A DNA stretch of 64,000 nucleotides from Arthrobacter tumbae (GCF_016907495.1 NZ_JAFBCC010000001.1:558001-622000), one strand, 5' to 3'; positions 28,992 through 44,213 are shown, counted from the stretch's first letter. Notes: generated by a model not told the origin, from the sequence alone. A program made the numbers and translations.

Positions 28992-29007
28992 AGTTATCTT
29001 CTCTCCC

Positions 29008-29316
29008 TTACAGCTTGATCTCGATGTTCACGTCCGCGGGAAGGTCGAGGCGCATGAGCGAGTCGACGGCCTTGGGCGTGGGGTCAATGATGTCGATCAG
29101 ACGCTTGTGTGTGCGCATTTCAAAGTGCTCGCGGCTGTCCTTATACTTGTGCGGCGACCGGATAACGCAGTAAACGTTCTTCTCCGTGGGCAGCGGCACG
29201 GGGCCGACTACCGTTGCGCCTGCGCGCGTCACCGTCTCAACGATCTTCCGAGCTGAAACGTCAATGACCTCGTGGTCATACGACTTCAGCCGGATGCGGA
29301 TCTTTTGTCCCGCCAT
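29008..29316 (-). CDS. rpsJ: Ribosomal protein S10
   Basis: 102 residues starting [19 protein letters not shown]; a longer in-frame reading upstream lacks conservation and covers the leader. First gene of the S10 cluster. S10 (NusE) also forms the NusB antitermination complex. Confidence 0.95.
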
Positions 29317-29715
29317 GGCGTCTCGACTCTCTCTCTTCATGTAGAGCGCCACCGTGCGGTGACGTTCCTGGCTACGTACGTTGCGCCCGTTGTTATGGCG
29401 CTCCTCCAGCAGACTGAATCCGGATAGTTCCGGGTTCCTCACCCTGCCGAGGCTCCGACCCCCGCGCTCGGGCGTGTCGCGTATCTTCTACAAAAGAATG
29501 CGAAGAATCCCGCTGAATCCGAGCTATCCGATTGGGGTGGGTTATATTTGGGCCAGCTTCCGCGGCGGATGCGACCCTGCGTCAGGCATTATCCTGACCG
29601 GGACTACAGCTCAAACCGCGCGCACAGGCGCTTGAACAACTCATTTAGTCTGCCAGATTATGCGGCACATTGCGAATCCGGCCCTGTATCAGCTTGCCGA
29701 CACGCCGTTCGGGTG
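29317..29715 (-). promoter_or_regulatory. S10-cluster leader region
   Basis: No gene is visible in these 399 bases. An 8-bp stem (GAGCGCCA at 29344-29351 with TGGCGCTC at 29396-29403) encloses 44 bases just before rpsJ. Further upstream are several weak -10 candidates on the minus strand (TATAAC near 29551, GATAAT near 29590 over a GTCAGG/CCTGAC inverted repeat, TAATCT near 29656); I cannot choose between them. Confidence 0.4.
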
Positions 29716-30318
29716 CTAGCGGGACCTCACTCCAACACGCTCCAGTGCAAGCTGTGCAAGCCGGTCCACTGTAGCTGGGTCACCGTCGCGCCACGCGCGC
29801 ACGGGATCAACAGAGACCTTCTGCAACTGGGAGGGTTTCGCGAGGACCAGAGCACGCAGCGCAAGAAGCTCTTTCCCGCCGGCCTCGCGGCTCAGGCGAC
29901 GGGTGCGCGTGGACCGCACAACGAATTGCACGCGCGGGACCAGCCACAACGGAATGAGGACCAGGACCGGGAGCAGGAAAATAGCCCAACCCACCACTGC
30001 TGCAGCCTGGGCAACCGAGTCCTGCTGATCCTGACCGGCACTGATGAAGAATCCGCCTGCTTCTGCAGCGTTCAGGAAGGGCGCGCTTGCCTCATCTCCG
30101 ATGAGGGGCACTCCCCCGATGCGTTCAGCGGCATCACTCATGGTCGATTGGAACCCGCTGCCGGCATCTTGCATGCCGCGGCCGAACACCGCGAGTCCAG
30201 AAACCGCTTCGAAGGTCGCGCGCGAGAAAAGCCACGCGACGACGACTACGGCTATTGCACACAGATCAGTCAGGATCTGCCAGCCCCGCTGCAGCGGGAC
30301 GTTTGAGTAAATTTGCAC
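29716..30318 (-). CDS. Conserved membrane protein of unknown function
   Basis: 200 residues, not recognised as a named family. One hydrophobic helix near residues 17-34, a loop with Gly/Ala-rich segments, a second helix near 105-127 (WAIFLLPVLVLIPLWLVP), then a basic cytoplasmic C-terminus. It lies between tuf and the S10 cluster, normally a plain intergenic region. GTG start at 30318 directly follows a TAGAGT -10, so the mRNA is probably leaderless and independently transcribed. Confidence 0.7.
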   Translation of the reverse strand: MQIYSNVPLQRGWQILTDLCAIAVVVVAWLFSRATFEAVSGLAVFGRGMQDAGSGFQSTMSDAAERIGGVPLIGDEASAPFLNAAEAGGFFISAGQDQQDSVAQAAAVVGWAIFLLPVLVLIPLWLVPRVQFVVRSTRTRRLSREAGGKELLALRALVLAKPSQLQKVSVDPVRAWRDGDPATVDRLAQLALERVGVRSR

Positions 30319-30324
30319 CGGATA

Positions 30325-30330
30325 ACTCTA
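30325..30330 (-). promoter_or_regulatory. -10 element of a probable leaderless promoter
   Basis: TAGAGT on the minus strand ends 6 bases before the GTG at 30318 and lies just past the tuf terminator. Confidence 0.5.
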
Positions 30331-30343
30331 CGGTACAAAGACG

Positions 30344-30375
30344 AAAGCCCCGCTGCGATGACGCAGCGGGGCTTT
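30344..30375 (-). terminator. tuf terminator
   Basis: A perfect 14-bp stem (AAAGCCCCGCTGCG / CGCAGCGGGGCTTT) with a 4-base loop, ending in TTT, 18 bases beyond the tuf stop. Confidence 0.85.
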
Positions 30376-30392
30376 CTCAAGCAGAACAGATG

Positions 30393-31583
30393 CTACTTGT
30401 TGATCTTGGTGACGCGACCTGATCCAACGGTGCGGCCGCCTTCGCGGATAGCGAAGCCGAGGCCCTCTTCCATGGCGATGGGCTGGATGAGCGCAACGGT
30501 CATCTCAGTGTTGTCGCCAGGCATGACCATCTCGGTGCCCTCGGGGAGGGTGATGACACCGGTGACGTCAGTGGTGCGGAAGTAGAACTGCGGACGGTAG
30601 TTGGAGTAGAACGGGTTGTGACGCCCGCCTTCGTCCTTGGCCAGGATGTAGACGTTGGCCTCGAAGTCGGTGTGCGGGGTGATCGAACCCGGCTTCACGA
30701 TAACCTGGCCACGCTCTACGTCTTCGCGCTTGATACCGCGGAGCAGCAGACCACAGTTCTCGCCGGCCCAAGCCTCGTCGAGCTGCTTGTGGAACATCTC
30801 GATACCGGTAACCGTGGTCTTCTGGACCGGACGGATTCCGACAATCTCGATTTCCGAGTTGATCTTGAGGGTTCCACGCTCGGCGCGGCCCGTGACAACG
30901 GTTCCGCGGCCTGTGATGGTGAAAACATCCTCAACCGGCATCAGGAACGGCTTGTCCTTGTCGCGGACGGGGTCCGGAACGCTGTTGTCCACAGCATCCA
31001 TCAGGTCCTCAACGGACTTGACCCACTCGGGGTCGCCTTCGAGAGCCTTCAGTCCGGAAACGCGCACCACAGGTGCCTCGTCGCCGTCGAAGCCCTGCGC
31101 GCTGAGCAGTTCGCGGACTTCCATCTCCACGAGGTCCAGAAGTTCCTCGTCGTCGACCATGTCGGACTTGTTCAGCGCGACCAGCAGGTAGGGAACACCA
31201 ACCTGGCGGGCAAGCAGAACGTGCTCGCGGGTCTGGGCCATCGGGCCGTCGGTCGCAGCAACCACAAGGATTGCTCCGTCCATCTGCGCGGCACCGGTGA
31301 TCATGTTCTTGATGTAGTCAGCGTGGCCGGGAGCGTCTACGTGTGCATAGTGGCGCTTCTCGGTCTGGTACTCAACATGCGAGATGTTGATGGTGATGCC
31401 GCGCTGCTTCTCCTCGGGAGCCGAGTCGATGGACGCGAAGTCGCGTGCCTCGTTGAGGTTGGGGTACTTGTCATACAGCACCTTGGAAATGGCAGCCGTC
31501 AACGTGGTCTTTCCATGGTCAACGTGACCAATGGTGCCGATGTTAACGTGCGGCTTAGTCCGCTCGAACTTTGCCTTCGCCAC
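30393..31583 (-). CDS. tuf: Elongation factor Tu
   Basis: 396 residues. Delivers aminoacyl-tRNA to the ribosome as EF-Tu-GTP. G1 GHVDHGKT at 19-26, DAPGHADY and NKSDMVDD follow; domains II and III are complete. GTG start with AGGAGG 5 bases upstream. It has its own promoter-like element, so it can be expressed beyond the rpsL-fusA transcript. Confidence 0.96.
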   Translation of the reverse strand: MAKAKFERTKPHVNIGTIGHVDHGKTTLTAAISKVLYDKYPNLNEARDFASIDSAPEEKQRGITINISHVEYQTEKRHYAHVDAPGHADYIKNMITGAAQMDGAILVVAATDGPMAQTREHVLLARQVGVPYLLVALNKSDMVDDEELLDLVEMEVRELLSAQGFDGDEAPVVRVSGLKALEGDPEWVKSVEDLMDAVDNSVPDPVRDKDKPFLMPVEDVFTITGRGTVVTGRAERGTLKINSEIEIVGIRPVQKTTVTGIEMFHKQLDEAWAGENCGLLLRGIKREDVERGQVIVKPGSITPHTDFEANVYILAKDEGGRHNPFYSNYRPQFYFRTTDVTGVITLPEGTEMVMPGDNTEMTVALIQPIAMEEGLGFAIREGGRTVGSGRVTKINK

Positions 31584-31620
31584 GGGTTCCTCCTAGAACG
31601 TTTTTAGAAGACTTACTCCC

Positions 31621-31658
31621 CAGCCACGCTTTTCGCGGCTGAAACTCATGCAAGTCTA
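31621..31658 (-). promoter_or_regulatory. tuf promoter and 5'-end hairpin
   Basis: TAGACT at 31653-31658 is a likely -10. The predicted transcript begins near 31646 and almost at once forms an 8-bp stem-loop (CAGCCGCG / CGTGGCTG, 31621-31641), which would protect the 5' end. The -35 is weak. Confidence 0.5.
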
Positions 31659-31704
31659 CTGGGGGCTTTTATTTTGGTGAAATTACTGTCCGGACGAGCC
31701 GGGA

Positions 31705-33819
31705 TTACTCTCCGCGAGTCTTCTGGATGATCTCGTCGGCTACTGCCTTCGGGACCTCCGAGTAGCTGTCGAACTGCATTGAGTAGACCGCGCGTCCCTG
31801 GGTCTTTGAACGCAGGTCGCCGATGTAGCCGAACATGCCGGACAGCGGCACGTGCGCCTTGATGACCTTGACACCGCTTGCGTCCTCCATGGACTGCATC
31901 TGGCCACGGCGGGAGTTGAGGTCGCCGATCACATCACCCATGTATTCCTCGGGCGTGCGGACTTCCACCTCCATCAGCGGTTCGAGCAGCACAGGCTTTG
32001 CCATGCGGGCAGCTTCCTTGAACGCCATGCGACCGGCGATCTTGAAGGCCATTTCGGAGGAGTCAACATCGTGGTATGCGCCGTCAAGCAGCGTTGCCTT
32101 GATACCGACTACCGGGTATCCAGCCAGGATGCCGTCGTTAAGCGCATCCTGGATGCCGGCGTCGACACTCGGGATGTACTCGCGCGGAACGCGACCACCG
32201 GTGACCTTGTTCTCGAAGGCATACATCTCACCCTCGGACGTGTCCATCGGCTCGATCCTGATTTGGATCTTCGCGAACTGTCCCGATCCACCCGTCTGCT
32301 TCTTGTGGGTGTAATCGAGCTTCTGCACCGTACCGCGGATGGTTTCACGGTACGCGACCTGCGGCTTGCCGACGTTGGCCTCGACCTTGAACTCGCGACG
32401 CATACGGTCCACCAGGATGTCCAGGTGGAGCTCGCCCATGCCGGCGATGATCGTCTGACCGGTGTCCTCGTTGAGGGACACCTGGAAGGTGGGATCCTCA
32501 GCCGAGAGCTTCTGGATAGCGGTGGAAAGCTTTTCCTGGTCGCCCTTGGTCTTCGGCTCGATTGCAACCGAGATAACCGGCTCCGGGAAGCTCATGGACT
32601 CGAGGACAATCTGGTTGGACGAATCAGACAGGGTGTCACCGGTGGTGGTGTCCTTCAGGCCGATCGCCGCGTAGATGTGCCCTGCGAAGGCTTCGTCAAC
32701 AGGGATTTCCTTGTTGGCGTGCATCTGGAACAGCTTCCCGATGCGCTCCTTCTTACCCTTGGTCGAGTTCACAACCTGTGTGCCGGCAGTGACGTGTCCG
32801 GAGTACACCCGGACGAAGGTCAGCTGACCGAAGAACGGGTGCGTAGCGACCTTGAAGGCAAGCGCCGAGAAAGGTTCCTCGGTGCTCGGCTGACGGGTCA
32901 GCGCTACTTCCTCATCGCGGGGATCGTGTCCGACCATGGGCGGCACGTCCAGCGGGGAGGGCAGGTAGTCGATAACGGCGTCGAGCATTGGCTGGACACC
33001 GCGGTTCTTGAACGCCGAGCCGCACAGGACCGGGTAGATCTCCGAGTTGATCGTCAGCTTACGGATTCCGGCCTTCAGTTCCTCGATGGTGGGCTCTTCG
33101 CCCTCGAGGTACTTGTTCATCAGCTCGTCCGAAGACTCGGCAACGGCCTCGACCAGGGCTGCACGGTATTCCTCAGCCTTGGCCTGGAGGTCAGCCGGGA
33201 TCTCCTGGATCTCATACTTGGCGCCCATGGTCACGTCGCCCTTGGAGTCACCGGGCCACACGAGTGCGCGCATGTAGAGCAGGTCGACAACGCCGACAAA
33301 GTCATTCTCGGCACCGATCGGCAGCTGCATGACCAGCGGCTTGGCACCGAGGCGGCTGATGATCGTGTCTACGGTGAAGTAGAAGTCCGCGCCCAGCTTG
33401 TCCATCTTGTTGACGAAGCAGATGCGGGGCACTTCATACTTGTCGGCCTGGCGCCAGACGGTTTCGGACTGGGGCTCAACGCCCTCCTTGCCGTCGAACA
33501 CAGCAACTGCGCCGTCGAGGACGCGCAGTGAGCGCTCAACCTCAACGGTGAAGTCAACGTGACCGGGGGTGTCAATGATGTTGATCTGGTTCTGTTCCCA
33601 GAAGCAGGTCACCGCGGCACTGGTGATCGTGATGCCGCGTTCCTTTTCCTGTTCCATCCAGTCAGTGGTCGAGGCGCCGTCGTGCGTTTCACCAATTTTG
33701 TGGTTTACACCCGTGTAGAACAGGATGCGCTCGGTAGTAGTGGTCTTGCCGGCATCGATGTGGGCCATGATGCCGATATTGCGGACCTTGTTGAGGTCAG
33801 TAAGCACGTCCTGTGCCAC
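31705..33819 (-). CDS. fusA: Elongation factor G
   Basis: 704 residues, full length. Catalyses ribosomal translocation. G1 AHIDAGKT at 19-26, DTPGHVDF and NKMDKLGAD; domains II-V are all present. GTG start. Third gene of the str cluster after rpsL and rpsG. Confidence 0.96.
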   Translation of the reverse strand: MAQDVLTDLNKVRNIGIMAHIDAGKTTTTERILFYTGVNHKIGETHDGASTTDWMEQEKERGITITSAAVTCFWEQNQINIIDTPGHVDFTVEVERSLRVLDGAVAVFDGKEGVEPQSETVWRQADKYEVPRICFVNKMDKLGADFYFTVDTIISRLGAKPLVMQLPIGAENDFVGVVDLLYMRALVWPGDSKGDVTMGAKYEIQEIPADLQAKAEEYRAALVEAVAESSDELMNKYLEGEEPTIEELKAGIRKLTINSEIYPVLCGSAFKNRGVQPMLDAVIDYLPSPLDVPPMVGHDPRDEEVALTRQPSTEEPFSALAFKVATHPFFGQLTFVRVYSGHVTAGTQVVNSTKGKKERIGKLFQMHANKEIPVDEAFAGHIYAAIGLKDTTTGDTLSDSSNQIVLESMSFPEPVISVAIEPKTKGDQEKLSTAIQKLSAEDPTFQVSLNEDTGQTIIAGMGELHLDILVDRMRREFKVEANVGKPQVAYRETIRGTVQKLDYTHKKQTGGSGQFAKIQIRIEPMDTSEGEMYAFENKVTGGRVPREYIPSVDAGIQDALNDGILAGYPVVGIKATLLDGAYHDVDSSEMAFKIAGRMAFKEAARMAKPVLLEPLMEVEVRTPEEYMGDVIGDLNSRRGQMQSMEDASGVKVIKAHVPLSGMFGYIGDLRSKTQGRAVYSMQFDSYSEVPKAVADEIIQKTRGE

Positions 33820-33903
33820 GGTGTCTCCCTTTTCTAAGGTGGAGTTCTGCTGGACCGCCGGTCCCCCACACCGCCGAAGCAGTGGAAAAGACCGGCAGCG
33901 CGA

Positions 33904-34374
33904 TTACCAGCGGTAGTGAGCGAAGGCCTTGTTGGACTCGGCCATCTTGTGCGTGTCTTCGCGGCGCTTCACAGCGGCACCCAGACCGTTCGAAGCGTCG
34001 AGGATCTCGTTCTGGAGACGCTCGGTCATGGTCTTCTCGCGGCGGGCCTTCGAGTAGCCAACCAGCCAGCGGAGGGCCAGGGCGGTGGAGCGGCCCGGCT
34101 TGACCTCGACGGGAACCTGATACGTGGCTCCACCGACGCGGCGGGAGCGAACCTCAAGGCTCGGCTTGACGTTGTCCATAGCCTTCTTGAGCGCTGCAAC
34201 CGGATCTCCGCCGGACTTGGCGCGAGCACCTTCGAGTGCGCCGTAGACGATGCGCTCAGCGGTGGACTTCTTGCCGTCGACGAGCACCTTGTTGATCAGC
34301 TGGGTGACCAAGGGGGAACCGTAAACGGGATCTACAACGAGCGGCCGCTTGGGGGCCGGGCCCTTACGAGGCAT
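33904..34374 (-). CDS. rpsG: Ribosomal protein S7
   Basis: 156 residues: [20 protein letters not shown] start, [15 protein letters not shown] end. Organises the 30S head; in E. coli represses the str operon. Starts 1 base after rpsL. Confidence 0.95.
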   Translation of the reverse strand: MPRKGPAPKRPLVVDPVYGSPLVTQLINKVLVDGKKSTAERIVYGALEGARAKSGGDPVAALKKAMDNVKPSLEVRSRRVGGATYQVPVEVKPGRSTALALRWLVGYSKARREKTMTERLQNEILDASNGLGAAVKRREDTHKMAESNKAFAHYRW

Positions 34375-34375
34375 A

Positions 34376-34750
34376 TTACTTCTTCTCCATCTTTGCGCCG
34401 TAGCGGCTGCGAGCCTGCTTGCGGTTCTTCACGCCCTGGGTATCCAGTGCGCCACGGACGATCTTGTAACGCACGCCGGGAAGGTCCTTCACACGACCGC
34501 CGCGCACGAGCACGATGGAGTGCTCCTGGAGGTTGTGGCCGACACCCGGGATGTAGGCGGTTACTTCGATGCCGCCGTTGAGGCGTACACGTGCGACCTT
34601 CCGCAGAGCCGAGTTCGGCTTCTTCGGGGTGGTGGTGTAAACACGGGTGCAGACACCGCGCTTCATGGGGCTGCCCTGCAGTGCGGGCGCCTTGGTCTTG
34701 GAGACCTTAGGTGACCGGCCCTTACGGACCAGCTGGTTAATGGTAGGCAC
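34376..34750 (-). CDS. rpsL: Ribosomal protein S12
   Basis: 124 residues. Decoding-centre protein. Lys43 in TPKKPNSAL and Lys88 in GGRVKDLPG are the wild-type residues, so streptomycin-resistance substitutions at these positions are absent. GTG start. First gene of the str cluster. Confidence 0.95.
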   Translation of the reverse strand: MPTINQLVRKGRSPKVSKTKAPALQGSPMKRGVCTRVYTTTPKKPNSALRKVARVRLNGGIEVTAYIPGVGHNLQEHSIVLVRGGRVKDLPGVRYKIVRGALDTQGVKNRKQARSRYGAKMEKK

Positions 34751-35032
34751 TTCTCAGTTCTCCGTATGTTGTCTCGAGATCAGATCTCTGCTGACTCCGC
34801 ATCGCACCGCCGACACGTGGCCGGTCAGCAGCGAATCAGAGCTTGTCAGTCGTTTGGCGTGCCTACGCGAAAAATGAAAGTGAAACGACCGTAGGCGTGC
34901 AAAAATGTGGCATTCGTTGTACAAGTTCCCTACAACACGGAGATACGCCCGAAGAGACGCCAATCCACTGCCACACAAACAATTCCTGATAAGTCTAACA
35001 GATTGGGCGCCGTGGCTGGAACGGCATGGTAA
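34751..35032 (-). promoter_or_regulatory. str-cluster promoter and long leader
   Basis: No gene is visible. TAGACT at 34992-34997 (context GTTAGACT, as before secY) is the best -10, placing rpsL behind a 5' UTR of about 235 nt. In it GCCTACG (34861-34867) pairs with CGTAGGC (34890-34896). The -35 is not convincing. Confidence 0.45.
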
Positions 35033-35071
35033 AGGGGCCCGGACTGCAGTGAATCTGCTGTCCAGGCCCCT
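35033..35071 (-). terminator. rpoC terminator hairpin
   Basis: Arms AGGGGCCTGGACAGCAG and CTGCAGTCCGGGCCCCT on the minus strand pair with two mismatches around a 5-base loop, 28 bases past the rpoC stop. Only a short TTT follows. Confidence 0.55.
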
Positions 35072-35098
35072 CTACTCAATCAACGGGGAAAGCGTCTC

Positions 35099-38000
35099 CT
35101 AGCGGAAGTCGCTCGATCCCATGTCATAGTCATCCAGCGGGATGGCGTGGAACTCGGGGCTGAGTCCGCCGTCGACACCTGCGTAGTCAAAGTCGCTGAA
35201 CGCGCTCGGACCGGTGAACAGGTTGGCCTTGGCTTCCTCGGTGGGCTCGACCGTGATCTTCGTGTAGCGGTCCAGGCCGGTGCCGGCCGGGATGAGCTTA
35301 CCGATGATGACGTTCTCCTTCAGGCCGAGCAGCGGATCGCTCTTGCCTTCCATGGCGGCCTGCGTGAGGACACGCGTGGTCTCCTGGAAGGACGCGGCCG
35401 ACAGCCAGGACTCCGTGGCGAGCGAGGCCTTCGTGATACCCATGAGCTCGGGCCGGCCGGAGGCCGGCTTCTTGCCCTCGGAGACCACACGGCGGTTCTC
35501 GTTCTCGAAGCGGCGACGCTCGGCCAGCTCACCGGGGAGCAGGTCGGAATCGCCGGACTCGATGACCGTGACGCGGCGCAGCATCTGCCGGACGATGACT
35601 TCCACGTGCTTGTCGTGGATGCCTACGCCCTGGCTGCGGTACACGCGCTGGACCTCGTCCACCAGGAACTCCTGCGCCTTGCGGGGGCCGAGTATACGGA
35701 GGATCTGCTTGGGATCGACCGCACCGAAGACCAGCTGCTGGCCAACCTCGACGTGATCGCCGTCGGCAACCAGCAGACGCGCACGCCGCAGGACCGGGTA
35801 GGCGATCTCTTCGGAGCCGTCGTCCGGAGTGACCACGAGGCGCAGCTGCTTCTCTGCGTCTTCGATGGTGACCCGGCCGGCGACCTCGGAGATCGGCGCG
35901 ACACCCTTGGGCGTACGCGCTTCGAAGAGCTCCTGGATACGGGGCAGACCCTGGGTGATGTCTTCAGCCGAAGCAACACCACCGGTGTGGAAGGTACGCA
36001 TGGTCAACTGCGTGCCTGGCTCACCGATGGACTGCGCGGCGATGATGCCTACTGCCTCGCCGATATCCACGGTCTTGCCGGTGGCCAGCGAACGGCCGTA
36101 GCACAGTGCGCAGGTACCAACGCTGGACTCACAGGTCAGGACCGAGCGGACCTTGATGTCCGTCACGCCAGCCGCGAACAGCTTGCTGATCAGCACATCG
36201 CCGACATCGGAGGCCGCAGGAGCCAGCACTTCGCCCTTGGAATCAACGACGTCGGTGGCCAGCGTGCGTGCGTAAGCCGAGTTCTCGACTTCCTCATGCA
36301 GGACAAGCTCACCGTCGTGGTTCGGTACGGCGATGGTGACGTTCAGGCCGCGCTCCGTACCGCAGTCGTCCTCGCGGACGATGACGTCCTGGGACACGTC
36401 CACGAGACGACGGGTCAGGTAACCCGAGTTCGCGGTACGCAGAGCGGTATCGGCAAGACCCTTACGGGCACCGTGCGTAGCGATGAAGTACTCCAGAACC
36501 GACAGGCCCTCACGGTAGGAGGACTTGATCGGACGCGGGATGATCTCGCCCTTGGGGTTTGCCACCAGGCCGCGGATACCCGCGATCTGACGGACCTGCA
36601 GCCAGTTACCACGGGCACCGGAGGACACCATGCGGTTGATGGTGTTGTCCTTCGGCATTGCGCCGCGCATGGACTCGGCCACCTCGTTGGTTGCCTTGTT
36701 CCAGATGTCAATCAGTTCCTGACGGCGTTCCTCATCCGCGATGAGGCCCTTGTCGAACTGCGACTGCACCTTGGCTGCCTGCTTCTCGTAACCCTCCATG
36801 ATCCCGGCCTTGTTGATCGGCGCGGAGATGTCGGAGATGGCGACGGTCACGCCGGAGCGGGTTGCCCAGTAGAAACCGGAATCCTTCAGGTTGTCCAGCG
36901 TTGCCGCGGTGACGACCTTCGGGTACCGCTCAGCGAGATCATTGACGATCGTGGAGAGCTCACCCTTGTCAGCGACCTTGTCCACCCACGGGTAATCCGC
37001 GGGCAGGGTGTCGTTGAACAGGACCTGTCCGAGCGACGTTTCGATCAGCGCCGGAGTGCCTTCTTCCCAGCCTTCGGGGGCTGCGGTGTCAGGGCCCGGG
37101 ATGAAGTGCGGAACGCGGATCTTCACAACCGAGTTCAGGTGCAGCTCACCGGAATCGAAAGCCATGATCGCCTCAGCCGGGCTGGAGAAGATACGCCCCT
37201 CCCCTGCCGCACCCTCGCGCTTGGTGGTGAGGTGGTGCAGACCGATGATCATGTCCTGGGAAGGAAGGGTCACCGGACGGCCGTCCGACGGCTTCAGGAT
37301 GTTGTTCGAGGACAGCATCAGGATGCGCGCCTCGGCCTGGGCCTCCGGGCTCAGCGGCAGGTGCACTGCCATCTGGTCGCCGTCGAAGTCAGCGTTGAAC
37401 GCACCACAGACCAGCGGGTGGAGCTGAAGGGCCTTGCCTTCAACCAGCTGCGGCTCGAACGCCTGGATGCCGAGACGGTGCAGGGTGGGCGCACGGTTCA
37501 GCAGCACGGGGTGCTCGGTGATGATCTCTTCGAGGACATCCCACACCTGCGGGCGGTAGCGCTCGACCATGCGCTTCGCGCTCTTGATGTTCTGCGCGTG
37601 GTTGAGGTCAACCAGGCGCTTCATCACGAACGGCTTGAAGAGCTCCAGGGCCATCTGCTTGGGCAGACCACACTGGTGCAGCTTCAGCTGCGGACCGACG
37701 ACGATGACCGAACGGCCCGAGTAGTCGACGCGCTTGCCGAGAAGGTTCTGGCGGAAGCGACCCTGCTTGCCCTTGAGCATGTCAGAGAGCGACTTGAGCG
37801 GGCGGTTACCCGGTCCTGTAACCGGACGGCCGCGGCGGCCGTTGTCGAACAGGGAGTCAACAGCTTCCTGGAGCATGCGCTTTTCGTTGTTCACGATGAT
37901 CTCGGGTGCGCCGAGATCGAGCAGGCGCTTCAGGCGGTTGTTGCGGTTGATCACGCGGCGGTACAGGTCATTCAGGTCGGAGGTCGCGAAGCGGCCGCCG

Positions 38001-38992
38001 TCCAGCTGCACCATCGGGCGCAGTTCCGGCGGGATCACCGGTACGGCGTCGAGCACCATGCCCAGCGGGCTGTTGGTGGTGGTGAGGAACGCGTTGACAA
38101 CCTTCAGACGCTTCAGGGCGCGGGTCTTGCGCTGGCCCTTGCCGTTCTGGATGATGTCGCGGAGCAGTGCTGCCTCAGCCTGCATGTCGAAGTTCTCGAG
38201 GCGCTTCTTGATGGCCTCGGCTCCCATGGAGCCCTCGAAGTACAGACCGTAGCGGTCGCGCAGTTCGCGGTACAGGCCCTCGTCACCCTCAAGGTCTGCG
38301 ACCTTGAGGTTCTTGAAGCGGTCCCAGACCTGCTCGAGGCGCTCGATCTCGGCATCCGCACGCTTGCGGAGGTTCGCCATCTGGCGGTCCGCCGAGTCGC
38401 GAGCCTTCTTCTTGTCTGCAGCCTTGGCGCCTTCACCCTCAAGACGGGCAAGCTCGTCCTCGAGGTCGCGGGCGATCGCGGCGATGTCGGAGTCGCGCTG
38501 GTCGACGAGCTGCTTCTTCTCGAGGTCGTGCTCGGCCTGGAGGTTAGGCAGTTCGGCGTGGCGGTTCTCCTCGTCAACCGAGGTGATCATGTAGGCCGCG
38601 AAGTAGATGACCTTTTCGAGGTCCTTCGGTGCCAGATCAAGGAGGTAGCCCAGGCGCGACGGAACGCCCTTGAAGTACCAGATGTGTGTAACGGGAGCGG
38701 CGAGCTCGATGTGGCCCATGCGCTCGCGGCGTACCTTTGCACGGGTGACCTCGACGCCACACCGCTCACAGATGATGCCTTTGAAGCGCACGCGCTTGTA
38801 CTTGCCGCAGTAGCATTCCCAGTCACGCGATGGGCCGAAGATCTTCTCGCAGAAGAGTCCGTCCTTCTCGGGCTTGAGCGTGCGGTAGTTGATGGTTTCC
38901 GGCTTCTTGACTTCGCCGTACGACCAACCGCGGATCTCTTCCGCGGTGGCCAGGCCGATTTTCATGTGGCCGAATGAGGATTCGCTGGACAT
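35099..38992 (-). CDS. rpoC: RNA polymerase beta' subunit
   Basis: 1297 residues from ATG 38992 ([20 protein letters not shown]); a longer in-frame start 72 bases upstream is not conserved. N-terminal zinc ribbon ([20 protein letters not shown]), the catalytic NADFDGDQM near residue 535 and the Actinobacteria-type coiled-coil region near 170-240 are visible. Follows rpoB by 105 bases. Confidence 0.96.
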   Translation of the reverse strand: MSSESSFGHMKIGLATAEEIRGWSYGEVKKPETINYRTLKPEKDGLFCEKIFGPSRDWECYCGKYKRVRFKGIICERCGVEVTRAKVRRERMGHIELAAPVTHIWYFKGVPSRLGYLLDLAPKDLEKVIYFAAYMITSVDEENRHAELPNLQAEHDLEKKQLVDQRDSDIAAIARDLEDELARLEGEGAKAADKKKARDSADRQMANLRKRADAEIERLEQVWDRFKNLKVADLEGDEGLYRELRDRYGLYFEGSMGAEAIKKRLENFDMQAEAALLRDIIQNGKGQRKTRALKRLKVVNAFLTTTNSPLGMVLDAVPVIPPELRPMVQLDGGRFATSDLNDLYRRVINRNNRLKRLLDLGAPEIIVNNEKRMLQEAVDSLFDNGRRGRPVTGPGNRPLKSLSDMLKGKQGRFRQNLLGKRVDYSGRSVIVVGPQLKLHQCGLPKQMALELFKPFVMKRLVDLNHAQNIKSAKRMVERYRPQVWDVLEEIITEHPVLLNRAPTLHRLGIQAFEPQLVEGKALQLHPLVCGAFNADFDGDQMAVHLPLSPEAQAEARILMLSSNNILKPSDGRPVTLPSQDMIIGLHHLTTKREGAAGEGRIFSSPAEAIMAFDSGELHLNSVVKIRVPHFIPGPDTAAPEGWEEGTPALIETSLGQVLFNDTLPADYPWVDKVADKGELSTIVNDLAERYPKVVTAATLDNLKDSGFYWATRSGVTVAISDISAPINKAGIMEGYEKQAAKVQSQFDKGLIADEERRQELIDIWNKATNEVAESMRGAMPKDNTINRMVSSGARGNWLQVRQIAGIRGLVANPKGEIIPRPIKSSYREGLSVLEYFIATHGARKGLADTALRTANSGYLTRRLVDVSQDVIVREDDCGTERGLNVTIAVPNHDGELVLHEEVENSAYARTLATDVVDSKGEVLAPAASDVGDVLISKLFAAGVTDIKVRSVLTCESSVGTCALCYGRSLATGKTVDIGEAVGIIAAQSIGEPGTQLTMRTFHTGGVASAEDITQGLPRIQELFEARTPKGVAPISEVAGRVTIEDAEKQLRLVVTPDDGSEEIAYPVLRRARLLVADGDHVEVGQQLVFGAVDPKQILRILGPRKAQEFLVDEVQRVYRSQGVGIHDKHVEVIVRQMLRRVTVIESGDSDLLPGELAERRRFENENRRVVSEGKKPASGRPELMGITKASLATESWLSAASFQETTRVLTQAAMEGKSDPLLGLKENVIIGKLIPAGTGLDRYTKITVEPTEEAKANLFTGPSAFSDFDYAGVDGGLSPEFHAIPLDDYDMGSSDFR

Positions 38993-39097
38993 ATGGTCCC
39001 TGTCTCTCTTCTCTAAATTCACAAAGTCTCGTGGGTGCGGCAGGAGCTCAGCTGTACACCGCACCGGAGTTCAATCCCCGGTGCGGTGCGAAAGCAG

Positions 39098-42607
<3,510 letters not shown>

Positions 42608-43010
42608 GAGGGATCCTTCCACAGACCAACAGGCGTGTTCTTACGATCACTCCCCGCACCGGTGAGGTGCCAACCTGACGCCCGCACTCGCACACCGGAT
42701 ACAGTCCACAGGGAAACCGACTAGGGAAACCGACGGGACTTTGTCCGTTAAATGACGAATGCGTGGCAAAGCCCACCGCTATATGAAGGCTGAGGTTATG
42801 AGGGAAGACGCAAATATCTACTGTACGTCAGGGTAGCGACAATGTCCAACCGGATGTGGTATACGGGTTCAGCGGACATCGACGGCGGCAAGAGGGTTCA
42901 GTGAATGATCATTAGCTGAAATAGTGGGACGTGGCGGTAATCTTGAAGAAGGACGCGCCGGCAGCACCATGCGCCGTGCAATTCGATGACGAAAGCGAGC
43001 GGAATCTCCC
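42608..43010. promoter_or_regulatory. rpoB / thiolase divergent intergenic region
   Basis: No gene is visible. On the minus strand TTGTCG (42837-42842) and TAGATA (42815-42820), 16 bases apart, form the likely rpoBC promoter, leaving a leader of about 200 nt. That leader contains an 11-base direct repeat, GGGAAACCGAC, at 42711-42721 and 42724-42734. On the plus strand TAATCT near 42938 is a weak -10 candidate for the thiolase gene. Confidence 0.45.
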
Positions 43011-44213
43011 ATGAACAGCCTCGAGCAAACCCCCCAGGATGTTGTCATCGTAGGTGGTGCACGCACTCCGCAGGGCCGTCTCAATGGACAGTTGGCAGCC
43101 TTCACCGCAGTCGAACTCGGCGCCTTCGCCGTTGCCGGTGCGCTTGAACGGTCCGGAGTCTCGGCCGCGGATGTGGACGCCGTCATCCTGGGCCACGTCG
43201 TGCAGGCCGGCTGTGGCCAGAACCCGGCGCGGCAGACCTCCATCAAGGCCGGCATCGGGTGGAATGTTCCCACTGTGACCGTCAACAAGGTCTGCCTTTC
43301 CGGCCTGACCGCGGTGATTGACGCCGCACGGCTGATCCGCAGCGGGGAGGCGGACGTCGTCGTCGCCGGCGGGCAGGAATCCATGACGCACGGCCCCCAT
43401 CTGCTGCCGGGTGCCCGCCAGGGCTGGACCTACGGGACAATGCCCGCCGTTGACTCCGTTGCGCATGATGGCCTCACTGACGCTTTCGACTCCGAATCAA
43501 TGGGAGCGTCCACCGAACGAGGCAACACCGGCCTTGGCATCGACCGGACGGCCCAGGATGAGGTTGCAGCGTCCTCGCACCAGCGTGCGGCGGCAGCAAC
43601 AGAGTCCGGAGTGTTCAAGGACGAGATCGTTCCCGTGCACGTACCGCAACGCAAGGGCGATGACCTCGTTGTCTCCGCCGATGAGGGGTTGCGGCCCAAC
43701 ACCACCGTCGAAACCCTGGCCGGGCTGAAGCCGGCGTTCGCGAAGGACGGCACCATCACGGCGGGGAACTCCTCTCCACTGTCCGACGGCGCGGCCGCCC
43801 TGGTGCTCACCAGCCGGCAGAATGCGGAAGCCAACGGCTGGGAGGTTCTTGCCGTCGTCGGGCGTCCCGGCCAGGTGGCAGGACCTGACAATTCGCTGCA
43901 CTCCCAGCCGTCACGCGCGATTGAACAGGCCCTCGAACGCGCGGGGTGGAGCACCGCTGACCTCGACTTCGTGGAGATCAACGAAGCGTTTGGTTCCGTT
44001 GCCTGCCAGTCCCTCAAGGACCTGGACCTGCCGCTCGATAAATGCAACATCCACGGCGGAGCGATTGCCCTCGGCCACCCCATCGGCGCATCGGGCGCGC
44101 GGCTTGCCCTCCACGCGGCGCTGGAACTGCAGCGCCGGGGCAGCGGAAAAGCCGCCGTTTCCCTCTGCGGCGGCGGCGGCCAGGGCGAGGCACTGCTGCT
44201 GTACCGCGACTGA
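43011..44213 (+). CDS. Acetyl-CoA C-acetyltransferase (thiolase)
   Basis: 400 residues, family length. Condenses or cleaves acetoacetyl-CoA and longer 3-ketoacyl-CoAs. Catalytic Cys95 in NKVCLSGL, the GGQESMT block, His in GHPIGASGARL and the second Cys in SLCGGGGQG are present. It is a lone plus-strand gene inside the minus-strand translation block, facing rplL across a shared terminator. Substrate chain length is not readable. Confidence 0.88.
   Translation: MNSLEQTPQDVVIVGGARTPQGRLNGQLAAFTAVELGAFAVAGALERSGVSAADVDAVILGHVVQAGCGQNPARQTSIKAGIGWNVPTVTVNKVCLSGLTAVIDAARLIRSGEADVVVAGGQESMTHGPHLLPGARQGWTYGTMPAVDSVAHDGLTDAFDSESMGASTERGNTGLGIDRTAQDEVAASSHQRAAAATESGVFKDEIVPVHVPQRKGDDLVVSADEGLRPNTTVETLAGLKPAFAKDGTITAGNSSPLSDGAAALVLTSRQNAEANGWEVLAVVGRPGQVAGPDNSLHSQPSRAIEQALERAGWSTADLDFVEINEAFGSVACQSLKDLDLPLDKCNIHGGAIALGHPIGASGARLALHAALELQRRGSGKAAVSLCGGGGQGEALLLYRD

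Noticed and set aside
29587..29606. GTCAGG/CCTGAC inverted repeat as an operator for the S10 cluster
   Set aside because: Short, more than 250 bases upstream of rpsJ, and not matched to any known repressor; kept only as part of the leader description.
31852..33531. 559-codon plus-strand frame opposite fusA
   Set aside because: Antisense shadow of EF-G with no domain or ribosome-binding site.
35147..38977. Very long plus-strand open frame (1276 codons) opposite rpoC
   Set aside because: It mirrors rpoC codon by codon; high GC third positions keep the antisense frame open. The predicted protein is low-information (Leu/Val/Asp/Arg) and lacks a start context.
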